61,108 nucleotides of DNA, taken from positions 1-61,108 of the forward strand of contig NZ_SDKM01000030.1 of the NCBI RefSeq assembly GCF_004519545.1, in the 5' to 3' direction. Shown one piece after another: positions 26,811 through 34,976 of the stretch (position 1 is its first letter; each line of letters opens with the position of its first letter). Source of the stretch: Nocardioides guangzhouensis (GTDB lineage Bacteria > Actinomycetota > Actinomycetes > Propionibacteriales > Nocardioidaceae). Under the pieces are notes generated by a model. The model did no database searches. It saw only the letters and a program-made list of their open reading frames with translations, and was not told the origin of the DNA. The position numbers and the translations under genes were made by a program.

Positions 26811-26831
26811 GCGCGCGGTCAGACCGCGCGC
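26811..26831. terminator. Perfect 10-bp palindrome over the whiB2 stop codon
   Basis: GCGCGCGGTC (26811-26820) and GACCGCGCGC (26822-26831) are separated by one base, and the whiB2 stop codon (complement of 26819-26821) lies at the centre. It can fold into a very stable GC stem at the end of the whiB2 message, probably a U-less terminator. Confidence 0.65.
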
Positions 26832-27073
26832 TTCTTCAGCTTCCGACGCTCCCGCTCGGACAGGCCGCCCCAGATCCCGAAGCGCTCGTCGTTCATGAGC
26901 GCGTACTCGAGGCAGTCGTTGCGCACCTCACACGTCAGGCAGACCTTCTTGGCCTCCCTGGTGGAACCACCCTTTTCAGGGAAGAACGCTTCGGGATCGG
27001 TCTGAGCGCACAGGGCGCGCTCCTGCCATCCCATTTCCTCGGCTTCCCCGTCGAGGAGAAACAGCTCTCGCAC
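26819..27073 (-). CDS. whiB2: WhiB-family iron-sulfur regulator, WhiB2 type
   Basis: 84 residues from GTG 27073, chosen for AAGGGGAG 5 nt upstream and because homologues start at the same RELFLLDGEAEE. Four cysteines bind a [4Fe-4S] cluster: Cys22 in RALCAQTD and Cys45, Cys48 and Cys54 in KVCLTCEVRNDC. The turn GIWGG is at 66-70 and a basic DNA-contacting tail RERRKLKKRAV ends the protein. WhiB2 (WhiB/WhmD) binds the principal sigma factor and controls septation and cell division. It is divergent from fbiA, as in other actinobacteria. Confidence 0.96.
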   Translation of the reverse strand: MRELFLLDGEAEEMGWQERALCAQTDPEAFFPEKGGSTREAKKVCLTCEVRNDCLEYALMNDERFGIWGGLSERERRKLKKRAV

Positions 27074-27165
27074 GGCACTCCCCTTTCGACCCGAACTGTC
27101 GGTCCGTGTCCCCCGGACCGGATGCTCTTCCACCCCGCGGTGGCGATGTGAAGAACACTATGGGA

Positions 27166-27194
27166 ATTACATGCCTGTCGTCCGGGGAAGTCAA
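27166..27194 (-). promoter_or_regulatory. Candidate whiB2 promoter
   Basis: On the minus strand, TTGACT (27194-27189) and TGTAAT (27171-27166) are separated by 17 bp, close to the SigA consensus. The 5' leader to the GTG at 27073 would be about 85 nt. The surrounding 27130-27215 is the least GC-rich part of this 184-bp divergent gap, which also must hold the fbiA promoter (TGATATATG near 27204 is a weak -10 candidate). Confidence 0.5.
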
Positions 27195-27257
27195 GCCGAA
27201 GTCTGATATATGCCCCCGCTGGTCCATCCGGGCTGACCGATCGGGCAGGATCGGCCC

Positions 27258-28250
27258 ATGCGATCCCTCACTGTGCTCTCCGGAGGCATGGGCGGCGCAC
27301 GGTTCCTGCAGGGTCTCCTGCACGCTATCCGCACGGACAAGCTCGCGGGTGCGGATCGACCGGATGTGACCGTCGTCGCCAACACCGCCGACGACATCTG
27401 GGTGCACGGGCTCAAGGTCTGCCCCGACCTCGACACCGTCATGTACACCCTCGGCGACGGCATCGACCTCGAGCGCGGCTGGGGCCGGCGCGACGAGACG
27501 TGGAGCGCCAGGGACGAGCTCGCGGCGTACGGCGTGGAGCCGACCTGGTTCGGCCTCGGCGACCGCGACATCGCCACCCACCTGGTCCGCACCCAGATGC
27601 TCGACGCCGGCTACCCGTTGAGCGCGGTGACCGAGGCGCTCTGCCGGCGCTGGCAACCCGGCGTCCGTCTGCTGCCGATGTCCGACGACCGGGTCGAGAC
27701 GCACGTCGCGGTCACCGACCCGACGGCGCCATCGGGCCTGCGGGTGGTGCACTTCCAGGAGTACTGGGTCCGCCTGCGCGCCGACGTGCCCGCCGAGCGG
27801 CTGGTCTTCGTGGGCATGGACGAGGCCTCCCCCGCCCCGGGCGTGGTCGAGGCGATCATGGAGGCCGACGTGGTGCTGCTGCCGCCGTCGAACCCCGTGG
27901 TCTCGGTCGGCACCATCCTCGGCGTGCCCGGCATCCGCGACGCCCTGCGCGCGACGACGGCGCCGGTGGTCGGGCTGTCCCCGATCGTCGGCGGCCACCA
28001 CGTCCGGGGCATGGCCGAGCAGATGCTGACCGCGATCGACGTCGAGGTGAGCGCCGCCGGGGTGGCCGGTCACTACGGCGCCCGCAGCGGCGACGGTGTG
28101 GTCGACGGCTGGCTCGTGGACTCCTCCGACGCGGCGCTGGTGCCGCAGGTCGAGGCGCTCGGCATCGCGTGCCGCGCCGTGCCCCTGATGATGACCGACC
28201 CCGACGCCACCGCGGCGATGGCGGTCGCCGCGCTCGAGCTGGTCGGGTGA
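27258..28250 (+). CDS. fbiA: 2-phospho-L-lactate (phosphoenolpyruvyl) transferase, F420 biosynthesis
   Basis: 330 residues, full length for CofD/FbiA. The enzyme joins the activated phospholactyl/phosphoenolpyruvyl guanosine diphosphate to the deazaflavin Fo, forming (dehydro-)F420-0. Visible are the N-terminal GGMGGARFLQGLL motif, VVANTADDIWVHGLKVCPDLDTV for Fo/metal binding, WFGLGDRDIATHL and PPSNPVVSVGTILGVPGI. The start MRSLTVLSGGMGG is standard. The GTG of fbiB overlaps its stop. Confidence 0.96.
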   Translation: MRSLTVLSGGMGGARFLQGLLHAIRTDKLAGADRPDVTVVANTADDIWVHGLKVCPDLDTVMYTLGDGIDLERGWGRRDETWSARDELAAYGVEPTWFGLGDRDIATHLVRTQMLDAGYPLSAVTEALCRRWQPGVRLLPMSDDRVETHVAVTDPTAPSGLRVVHFQEYWVRLRADVPAERLVFVGMDEASPAPGVVEAIMEADVVLLPPSNPVVSVGTILGVPGIRDALRATTAPVVGLSPIVGGHHVRGMAEQMLTAIDVEVSAAGVAGHYGARSGDGVVDGWLVDSSDAALVPQVEALGIACRAVPLMMTDPDATAAMAVAALELVG

Positions 28251-29242
28251 CCGGGCCGGCGAGCCGGTCCGGCGGGCGGCTCGAGGTGGTCGCGCCCGAC
28301 GGCGTCGGCGAGGTGCGCCAGGGGGACGACCTGGCCGCCCTGGTGCGCGAGCACTGCGACCTCGCCGACGGGGACGTCGTCGCCGTCACCAGCAAGGTCG
28401 TGAGCAAGGCCGAGGGCCGGGCCCGCACCGGCGAGCGCGAGGACGCCCTGGCCGGCGAGACCGCGCGCGTGGTCGCCCGGCGCGGCCCGACCACGATCGT
28501 GCGCACCCGCCACGGCCTCACCCTGGCCGCCGCCGGCATCGACTCCTCCAACGTGGAGCCGGGGACCCACCTGCTGCTCCCCGCCGACCCCGACGGTTCC
28601 GCCCGCGCCGTCCGCGAGGCGCTGGCCGCCGACGGCGGTCCCAACGTCGCCGTGCTGGTCACCGACACCGCCGGCCGGGCCTGGCGGACCGGTCAGACCG
28701 ACATCGCGGTCGGGGCGGCCGGCCTCGTCGTCGCCGAGTCGTACGCCGGCCGGTCCGACGCGCACGGCAACCCGCTGGTGGTGACCGAGCCGGCCGTGGC
28801 CGACGAGCTGGCCGGGGCCGCCGAGCTCGTCACCGGCAAGCTCGGCCGGCGCCCGTTCGCGGTGCTCCGCGGACGACCCGACCTGGTCCTCCCCCGCGGC
28901 GAGCACGGCCCCGGTGCCGCGGCACTGCTGCGGCCCGAGGGGGCCGACCTGTTCGGGTACGGCGCCCGCGAGGCGGTGCTGCGCGCGTTGCTGGGGCAGG
29001 GGCAGCACGTGTTCGGCGCGCCCGCCTCGACGGAGGAGCTCGCCGCGGCGCTTCGCGAGGTCATCCCGACCACCGACGTCGACGTCGACGGCGACGAGGT
29101 CCGCATGGGCGTCAACGCGCCGTTCGACGAGGACGTCTGGACGGCCGACGTCCTCGCCTTCGCCTTCGGCTGGGAGCTCGACGTGGAGCTGCTCGACAAC
29201 GATTCGGTTGCCGATCTCCGGTTTCGGCGCACCACTCCGTAG
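28247..29242 (+). CDS. fbiB: Coenzyme F420-0:L-glutamate ligase, short form without nitroreductase domain
   Basis: 331 residues from GTG 28247 (GTGA overlap with fbiA). Residues 10-250 form the CofE-type ligase domain, which adds gamma-linked glutamates to F420-0: DGDVVAVTSKVVSKAEGR, VRTRHGLTLAAAGIDSSNV, VLVTDTAGRAWRTGQTDIA and ESYAGRSDAHGNPLVVTEPA with the usual metal and GTP contacts. Mycobacterial FbiB is about 448 residues with a C-terminal FMN nitroreductase domain that reduces dehydro-F420-0. Here only about 80 residues follow the ligase domain (STEELAAALREVIPTTDV ... VADLRFRRTTP), too short for that domain. Confidence 0.92.
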   Translation: MTGPASRSGGRLEVVAPDGVGEVRQGDDLAALVREHCDLADGDVVAVTSKVVSKAEGRARTGEREDALAGETARVVARRGPTTIVRTRHGLTLAAAGIDSSNVEPGTHLLLPADPDGSARAVREALAADGGPNVAVLVTDTAGRAWRTGQTDIAVGAAGLVVAESYAGRSDAHGNPLVVTEPAVADELAGAAELVTGKLGRRPFAVLRGRPDLVLPRGEHGPGAAALLRPEGADLFGYGAREAVLRALLGQGQHVFGAPASTEELAAALREVIPTTDVDVDGDEVRMGVNAPFDEDVWTADVLAFAFGWELDVELLDNDSVADLRFRRTTP

Positions 29243-29322
29243 ACTCTGCCCCCGTATGCCGAGCGGGACCCCTGCCGGACCGCCGAACCCCCCGCCGAGA
29301 CCGTGAGAGAAGCCTGAGGATC

Positions 29323-30066
29323 GTGGCCAAGCAGCAGAAGACCAGCCGGCGCGACGTCGTCGACCAGATCCGGAACCAGCAGAAGCGCGCCGACAAGCGT
29401 CAGGGCGCGGTCATCGTCGGTGTGTGCGTGCTGGTGGCGCTGCTCATTGTCGGCGTCGCGGCGTACCGCCCGATCAAGGACTGGTGGGACCTCCGCGAGT
29501 ACAACGACCTCGGGCTGCAGAACATCGGCGCCCCCGCGAGCGTCTGCCAGGACATCACCACGAAGAAGGCGTCCGGCACCCAGGAGCACGTCCAGCCCGG
29601 CACCGACGTCGACTACAAGGAGGCCCCGCCGGCCTTCGGCAAGCACGAGGTCTACCCCGACGAGATGACGCGCAAGCTCTACACCGACGGCGACCGTCCG
29701 CGCGTGGAGATGCTCGTGCACAACCTCGAGCACGGCTACACGATCCTCTGGTACGACGACACGATTGCGGGCGACAACGACCAGATGACCGAGCTGCGCG
29801 CGATCGCCACCAAGCTCCAGGGCACCGACAACTTCCGCAAGAAGTTCAAGGCCGTGCCGTGGACCGAGAGCGACGGCAAGCCGTTCCCCGACGGTCAGCA
29901 CATCGCACTGACCCACTGGTCGAAGGGCGGCAAGGACGCCTCCGCGGACGACACCTCGAAGCAGGTCGGCGTGTGGCAGTACTGCTCGGCGGTCTCGGGC
30001 GAGGCCCTGTTCGACTTCATGAAGAAGTACCCCTACCTCGACTCCCCGGAGCCCCTGGCCCAGTGA
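29323..30066 (+). CDS. DUF3105 membrane-anchored protein
   Basis: 247 residues from GTG 29323. A basic cytosolic N-terminus (MAKQQKTSRRDVVDQIRNQQ) precedes one transmembrane helix (29-49, AVIVGVCVLVALLIVGVAAY) and the extracytoplasmic DUF3105 domain, whose hallmarks are VEMLVHNLEHGYTILWYDD and PDGQHIALTHWS, with conserved His residues. Two Cys (SVCQDI and WQYCSAV) could form a disulfide. Function unknown; the family is common beside transport and cell-surface genes in actinobacteria. It follows fbiB by 80 bp and meets manB tail to tail. Confidence 0.85.
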   Translation: MAKQQKTSRRDVVDQIRNQQKRADKRQGAVIVGVCVLVALLIVGVAAYRPIKDWWDLREYNDLGLQNIGAPASVCQDITTKKASGTQEHVQPGTDVDYKEAPPAFGKHEVYPDEMTRKLYTDGDRPRVEMLVHNLEHGYTILWYDDTIAGDNDQMTELRAIATKLQGTDNFRKKFKAVPWTESDGKPFPDGQHIALTHWSKGGKDASADDTSKQVGVWQYCSAVSGEALFDFMKKYPYLDSPEPLAQ

Positions 30067-30086
30067 CCTGCGGGTGACCCCGGGGC

Positions 30087-31148
30087 TCAGCGGCGCTCGC
30101 CGCAGGGTACCCGCTCCCCCGCGGGCACCGTGACGCCGTCGGCGACCACCGCGTCGTCGCCGAGCGCCACCCCCTCCAGCACGGCTCCGGCACCGGCCAC
30201 GGCGCCCGGGCCGAGCACCGAGTCGACCACGCGGGCCCCGGCCCCGACGCGGGCGCCGGCCATCAGCACCGACCCGCTGACCACGGCCCCGTCCGCCACC
30301 GCGACTCCGGCCAGCAGCAGGCTGCCGCCGTCCACGGTGGCGTCGCCGACGCTCGCCTCCTCGTCGACCCGCGCCGGCGGTGCGGCTGCGACGGCCGGGG
30401 TCGGCGCGAGGCCCAGCACCACCTCGCGGGACGCGGCGACCAGTGCCTCGGGCGTCCCGACGTCGCGCCAGTACGCCGACTCGACGTACCCCACGACCAG
30501 CCGGCCCTCCGCGACCAGGCCGGGGAACGTCTCGCGCTCCACCGACACCACCCGACCACTCGGGATCAGGTCGACCACGTCACGTCGGAAGACGTAGCAG
30601 CCGGCGTTGATCTGGTTGGTGACCGGGTTGTCGGACTTCTCCACGAAGTCGAGGACCCGGCCGCTCGCGTCGGTCGGCACGCACCCGAACGGGCGGGCGT
30701 CCTCGACGCCGACCAGGTGCAGCGACACGTCCACCCGCTGCCCGTCGCGCGGGGTCTCGAAGTCCCGCAGCTGTCCGGGCAGGTCGTGGCCGGAGAGGAT
30801 GTCGCCGTTGAGGATCACGACCGCGCCCTCCGGGTCGTCGCCGAGCACGTCCGCCACGTTGCGGATCGCCCCCCCGGTGCCGAGCGGCTCCTCCTCGCGG
30901 ACGTAGTCGAGGCGCACGCCCCAGCGGCTGCCATCGCCGAGCACCGGCTTGAACAGGTCGGCGTGGTACGACGTCGCGAGGACGACGTGGTCGACCCCCG
31001 CCTGGGCCAGCCGGGCGATCTGGTGCTCGAGGAACGGGACGCCGCCCACCTCCAGCAGGTGCTTCGGCCGCCGCTCGGTGAGTGGCAGCAGCCGGGTGCC
31101 GAAGCCCCCGGCGACGATCACGGCCTCGGGGCGGGAGGTCTGCGTCAT
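30087..31148 (-). CDS. manB: Mannose-1-phosphate guanylyltransferase / NDP-sugar pyrophosphorylase
   Basis: 353 residues. The nucleotidyltransferase domain opens with AVIVAGGFGTRLLPLTERRP (the GGxGTRL phosphate loop), then KHLLEVGGVPFLEHQI, EEPLGTGGAIRNV, ILNGDILSG (metal-binding Asp) and a C-terminal left-handed beta-helix with repeating GA/VV steps (GSVLMAGARVGAGARVVDSV). By its place beside fbiA/fbiB/whiB2 it matches mycobacterial ManB (Rv3264c), making GDP-mannose from mannose 1-phosphate. Glucose-1-phosphate specificity cannot be excluded from sequence alone. It is divergent from the TIGR03089 gene with 18 bp between starts. Confidence 0.88.
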   Translation of the reverse strand: MTQTSRPEAVIVAGGFGTRLLPLTERRPKHLLEVGGVPFLEHQIARLAQAGVDHVVLATSYHADLFKPVLGDGSRWGVRLDYVREEEPLGTGGAIRNVADVLGDDPEGAVVILNGDILSGHDLPGQLRDFETPRDGQRVDVSLHLVGVEDARPFGCVPTDASGRVLDFVEKSDNPVTNQINAGCYVFRRDVVDLIPSGRVVSVERETFPGLVAEGRLVVGYVESAYWRDVGTPEALVAASREVVLGLAPTPAVAAAPPARVDEEASVGDATVDGGSLLLAGVAVADGAVVSGSVLMAGARVGAGARVVDSVLGPGAVAGAGAVLEGVALGDDAVVADGVTVPAGERVPCGERR

Positions 31149-31166
31149 GGCCCATAGGTTAGGGGC

Positions 31167-31910
31167 ATGGCAGCGACCTTCCCGGCACTTCTCCAGGACC
31201 TGCTCCGGGCCGACCCCGGCCGCCCGCTGGTCACGTTCTACGACGACGCGACCGGGGAACGGGTCGAGCTGTCCGTCGCGACGTACGCCAACTGGGTCGC
31301 GAAGACCTCCTCGTTCTTCGTCGACGAGCTCGACCTCGAGCGCGGCGGCACGCTACGGGTCGACCTGCCCACGCACTGGCTGGGTCCGGTGTTCCTCGGG
31401 GCCGCCTGGAACGTCGGTCTGCAGGTGGTCCCCGACGGCGGCGCCGACGCGGTGGTGTGCGGTCCCGACGGGCTCACGACGTACGGTGAGCTGGCCGGCT
31501 CGCTCCCGGTGGTGGCCTGCGCGCTCCAGCCGCTCGGCGTACGCTTCCGCGACCCGCTTCCGGACGGCGTCCACGACTTCGGGGTCGAGGTGTGGTCGCA
31601 GCCGGACTCGTTCCTGCCCTACGACCCGCCCGGACCCGAGGACGCGGCGGTGCCCGGCACGTCGCAGCGCGACCTGCTCGGCGGCCCACCCGACGGACCG
31701 CCCGATGGACCGGCCGGCGGACCGGACCTCACCGGCGGCGACCGCCTGGTCACCACCGCCAATCCCGTCACCCCGGCCGGCCTGCCGTCGTTCGTCGGCC
31801 CGCTCGTGCGTGGCGGCTCCACGGTCTGGGTGCGGCACCCCGACCCAGCCGCCTGGGAGCGGCGCCGCGACGACGAGCGCGCGACCGTGGAGTGGCGCCC
31901 GGAGGCCTGA
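31167..31910 (+). CDS. TIGR03089 family protein (truncated AMP-ligase-like)
   Basis: 247 residues of an actinobacterial family that resembles only the N-terminal part of AMP-forming ligases: FYDDATGERVELSVATYANW, FVDELDLERGGTLRVDLPTH and PVFLGAAWNVGLQVVPDGG. The adenylate-forming core and lysine are absent, so no ligase activity is expected. A Gly/Pro insert near 173-188 comes from three 12-bp DNA repeats (GPP/PDG units). The family is often coded next to manB and LCP genes; function unknown. Confidence 0.82.
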   Translation: MAATFPALLQDLLRADPGRPLVTFYDDATGERVELSVATYANWVAKTSSFFVDELDLERGGTLRVDLPTHWLGPVFLGAAWNVGLQVVPDGGADAVVCGPDGLTTYGELAGSLPVVACALQPLGVRFRDPLPDGVHDFGVEVWSQPDSFLPYDPPGPEDAAVPGTSQRDLLGGPPDGPPDGPAGGPDLTGGDRLVTTANPVTPAGLPSFVGPLVRGGSTVWVRHPDPAAWERRRDDERATVEWRPEA

Positions 31911-31920
31911 CGCAGCGGGC

Positions 31921-34803
31921 TCAGCCCATCAGGTCGTAGCCGGTGAACCCCTCGGCGAGGAACCGGCGCGTCCCGTAGCCGCCGCCGGACCTGCCGGGGA
32001 GCAGCCACAGGTATCCGGTCGCCTTCTCGCGCACGACCAGGTCCGCGCGCCCGTCGCGGTCGACGTCACCGGGGCTGAGCACCCGGTCGTAGCCGGTCAG
32101 GTCGAGCGAGACCGCTGCGCTCGCGCCGGTCAGGCCGCCCGGGCCGTTGCCGCGGAGCATCCGGAGCCTGCTGCCGGACCGGAACAGGTTGTCCGGCGCG
32201 CCGTCCCCGTCGTAACGACCGACGCCGAACTGGCCGCCCGCGCTCACCGCGCTGTGCGCGACGTAGCTCGCCTTGAGCCCGTGCAGCCCGTAGCCCGGGT
32301 AGATCCTCATGGAGCCGCCCTTGGGCTGCCCCATCAGGTCGGGGTAGCCGTCGCCGGTGGTGTCGCCGACGGCGGCGATCAGCGTGACGTTCTGGAAGCC
32401 GGAGGCGATGCTCACCGGAGGCGCCAGCTTGCTGCCGGCCAGCCCGCGGCGCAGCTCCAGGGTGCCCGAGGAGGTCCGGGTGACGACGTCGTCGCGGCCG
32501 TCCCTGTCCCAGTCGCCCACGTTGAGCAGGAGGGAGGCGTTCTGGAAGGCGGACCCGACCGAGACCATCGGACGCACGTTCTGCGCCCCGTAGTGGGAGT
32601 ACGACACCAGCAGGTTGCCGCGGACCCCGACCACGTCCGGCGCCTTGTTGCCGAGCACGTCCCCGCCGGCGACGATGCCGAGGCCCTTGGCCTGGGTGAA
32701 CGGGCCGACCGAGTGGCCGAAGCTGCCGTTGCCCCGCCCCGGAAGGACGTAGGAGCTCCCGTTGGAGGCGGTCCGCACGACGAGGTCGACCTTGCCGTCA
32801 CCGGTGTAGTCACCGAACCCGGTGATCGCGTCGAACTGACCGAACGAGCCGGGCACCTTGACCCGGGCCGCGAGGGTCGACCGTCCGGTGCCGCGGTGGA
32901 GCCACAGGGCGCCGGCCTTGTCGCGGGCCAGGACGTCGGCCTTGCCGTCGCCGTTCACGTCGCCGGTCCCGACGGTCATCGTGTACGACGCCCACGCGGT
33001 GCTCAGCCCGGCTCGGGTGAAGCCGCCGGAGCCGTTCCCGCGGTAGAGGAACAGTCGACCGGTGCTCGGCTGCCGGGCGACCAGGTCGTTGCGGCCGTCA
33101 CCGTTCAGGTCGCCGACGGCCGTGACCTGGTCCATGCCCTGGAAGAGCTGGGTCGGCTTGATCCCGTTGCCGAAGTCCCCGGTGCCGGTCCCGGGGCGCA
33201 CGCGGGCCCCGGTGCCGTCACGGACCAGCAGGTCCGACTTCGCGTCGCCGGTGAGGTCGGGGCTGACCACCACGGTGTCGTAGCGTGACCACCGGGTGAA
33301 CGTGGCCTGCCGAGCAGCGCGGAAGCGGAGCATCCCGCCGGTGGGCAGCACGAACCCCGTCCCGTCACTGCGCCGCAGCAGGATGTCCGGGTGCGCGGTG
33401 CCGAGGACGTCGGTGCTGCGCTCGCGGCCGGTCCAGTCGGCCTGGTACTGCGCGGCCAGCCGGCGGATCTGCGGGATCTTGGCGTAGAGGTAGCGGCCCG
33501 GGCAGGCGGTGGAGCCGGCGTCGCGGTGGCCGTTGATCGCCTGGAAGTACTTCGGGCCGACCTTCTGGCGGGTGCTCGACGCGGAGACCCCGTGCAGGGA
33601 CAGCTTCCAGGCGAAGAGCTTGCCGTAGGCGTTGAGCATCGCGGAGGTCGGCTGCGCGGTCTCGTAGTTGCCGATCGCGGACATCGCGAACGAGTAGTCG
33701 TTGTAGCCGAGCGTGTGGGCGCCGACGACGGGGCGGTCGACGCCGCCGTACCGGCCCTCCCAGATGCGGCCGAACTTGTCGACGAGGAAGTTGTAGCCGA
33801 TGTCGCTCCAACCCTTGGACTGCGTGTGGTACGCGTAGATCGACCGGATGATCCCCGGCACCTGGGCCTTGGTGTAGTTGTTCGCGTTCACCGTGTGGTG
33901 CACGAAGCCGGCGTGCACCTCGTAGTAGTGCAGCGACCCCTTGTCGCGCATGCGCTCGTTCGCGCCCCACTGCGCGCGGGAGAAGATCTGCGGCTTGGGG
34001 GTGAAGCTGCCGGCCTGGAGCGCGATCTCGCCGTCGCTGGACTCGAGCGTCTGGTCGGCGGCCTGCTCGCTCGTCTGGTCACGCTTGGCGGTGTCGAGGC
34101 GGCTGGTGTCGATCGCCGGCTCCTCGACCTCGGTGTCCTTGCTCGCGCCGGGCTGGATCACCGACAGCGTGACGTCGTCGGGGATCGAGCCGTACGTCGT
34201 CACCGCCTTCGCCTGCACCTCGTCGACCTCGCCGACCAGCAGCGGGTCGGTGCCGGGACGTGCGTGCCGACCCTCGTCGCTGTCGGGGTCGGGGCCGTGC
34301 TCCTCGTGGTACTGCACGGCGGTCCACGACGACCAGGTGCCGTCGGTGCGCGTGCGCACCAGCACCGTGATCTGGTCGTCCTTCAGCTCCTCGCCGTGCT
34401 GCCAGGTGACTCCCACGGCGCCGTACCCGGTGACCTTCTCGGGGTCGCTGACCAGCTCGTGCTTCGCGGGGTCGTCCGGCTGGTCGGGGACGGCCTCCAT
34501 GGGCACCTCGTGCACCACCGGCTGCACCGGCTCGGTCTCCACCCGCGCGGGCTCGCGGTCGGCCGCCGAGACGCCCGGGTCGGCGGCAGGCGCCCGGTCG
34601 ACGGTGCCGCCCGGGGTGCTGTCCGACGAGCGGTCCGCGGCACCGTCGGAGCCCGTCGTCACCGGTGAGTCGGAGGATCCGGGGAGGGTTCCGACCACGT
34701 CGAGGGAGACGACGTTGGCCGCGGGGGCGAGCACGGCCAGCACCGCGCCGAGCGCCAGGCTCTGCTGGCAGGCGGTGACGAAACGGGCCTTGTTCCGGCG
34801 CAT
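31921..34803 (-). CDS. Exported N-acetylmuramoyl-L-alanine amidase (PGRP type) with FG-GAP repeats
   Basis: 960 residues. A signal peptide (MRRNKARFVTACQQSLALGA ... AAN) leads to a linker and Asp-rich domain to about 270, then a type-2 amidase/PGRP domain (about 275-450): FSRAQWGANERM, GFVHHTVNANNYT with zinc His, YNFLVDKFGRIWEGRYGG and AINGHRDAGSTACPGRYLY with the second zinc site. From about 480 to the end are FG-GAP/VCBS-like repeats of the form DxNGDGxxDLVAR (for example DLNGDGRNDLVAR, DVNGDGKADVLAR, DWDRDGRDDVVTR), a calcium-binding propeller for wall or glycan attachment. It cleaves the peptide from glycan in peptidoglycan. AGGAG lies 10 nt before the ATG. Last gene of the galactan block, with its own 173-bp upstream gap. 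Confidence 0.92.
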   Translation of the reverse strand: MRRNKARFVTACQQSLALGAVLAVLAPAANVVSLDVVGTLPGSSDSPVTTGSDGAADRSSDSTPGGTVDRAPAADPGVSAADREPARVETEPVQPVVHEVPMEAVPDQPDDPAKHELVSDPEKVTGYGAVGVTWQHGEELKDDQITVLVRTRTDGTWSSWTAVQYHEEHGPDPDSDEGRHARPGTDPLLVGEVDEVQAKAVTTYGSIPDDVTLSVIQPGASKDTEVEEPAIDTSRLDTAKRDQTSEQAADQTLESSDGEIALQAGSFTPKPQIFSRAQWGANERMRDKGSLHYYEVHAGFVHHTVNANNYTKAQVPGIIRSIYAYHTQSKGWSDIGYNFLVDKFGRIWEGRYGGVDRPVVGAHTLGYNDYSFAMSAIGNYETAQPTSAMLNAYGKLFAWKLSLHGVSASSTRQKVGPKYFQAINGHRDAGSTACPGRYLYAKIPQIRRLAAQYQADWTGRERSTDVLGTAHPDILLRRSDGTGFVLPTGGMLRFRAARQATFTRWSRYDTVVVSPDLTGDAKSDLLVRDGTGARVRPGTGTGDFGNGIKPTQLFQGMDQVTAVGDLNGDGRNDLVARQPSTGRLFLYRGNGSGGFTRAGLSTAWASYTMTVGTGDVNGDGKADVLARDKAGALWLHRGTGRSTLAARVKVPGSFGQFDAITGFGDYTGDGKVDLVVRTASNGSSYVLPGRGNGSFGHSVGPFTQAKGLGIVAGGDVLGNKAPDVVGVRGNLLVSYSHYGAQNVRPMVSVGSAFQNASLLLNVGDWDRDGRDDVVTRTSSGTLELRRGLAGSKLAPPVSIASGFQNVTLIAAVGDTTGDGYPDLMGQPKGGSMRIYPGYGLHGLKASYVAHSAVSAGGQFGVGRYDGDGAPDNLFRSGSRLRMLRGNGPGGLTGASAAVSLDLTGYDRVLSPGDVDRDGRADLVVREKATGYLWLLPGRSGGGYGTRRFLAEGFTGYDLMG

Positions 34804-34853
34804 GTGGGGCTACTCCTGTGCGGGGGAAGATTCACACGAGTAGCAAGTTTCAC

Positions 34854-34868
34854 ACCCGTCACACGGGT
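34854..34868. promoter_or_regulatory. Inverted repeat ACCCGT-CAC-ACGGGT upstream of the PGRP amidase
   Basis: A perfect 6-bp inverted repeat lies 51 bp before the amidase start, in the 173-bp gap 34804-34976, which is unusually AT-rich for this window near 34885-34910 (TACAATCTTGTA is itself palindromic). This is the likely promoter/operator region of the amidase; I cannot place its -35 and -10 boxes with confidence. Confidence 0.4.
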
Positions 34869-34976
34869 CCCGGAAGCGAATCCGAGTAACTACAATCTTG
34901 TAATTTCCAGTCGACACGCCGGGTGATCCCGGATTTGTCAAGTCGGACTGTCCAGTCGCCGGCCCGGCCCGCGGGA

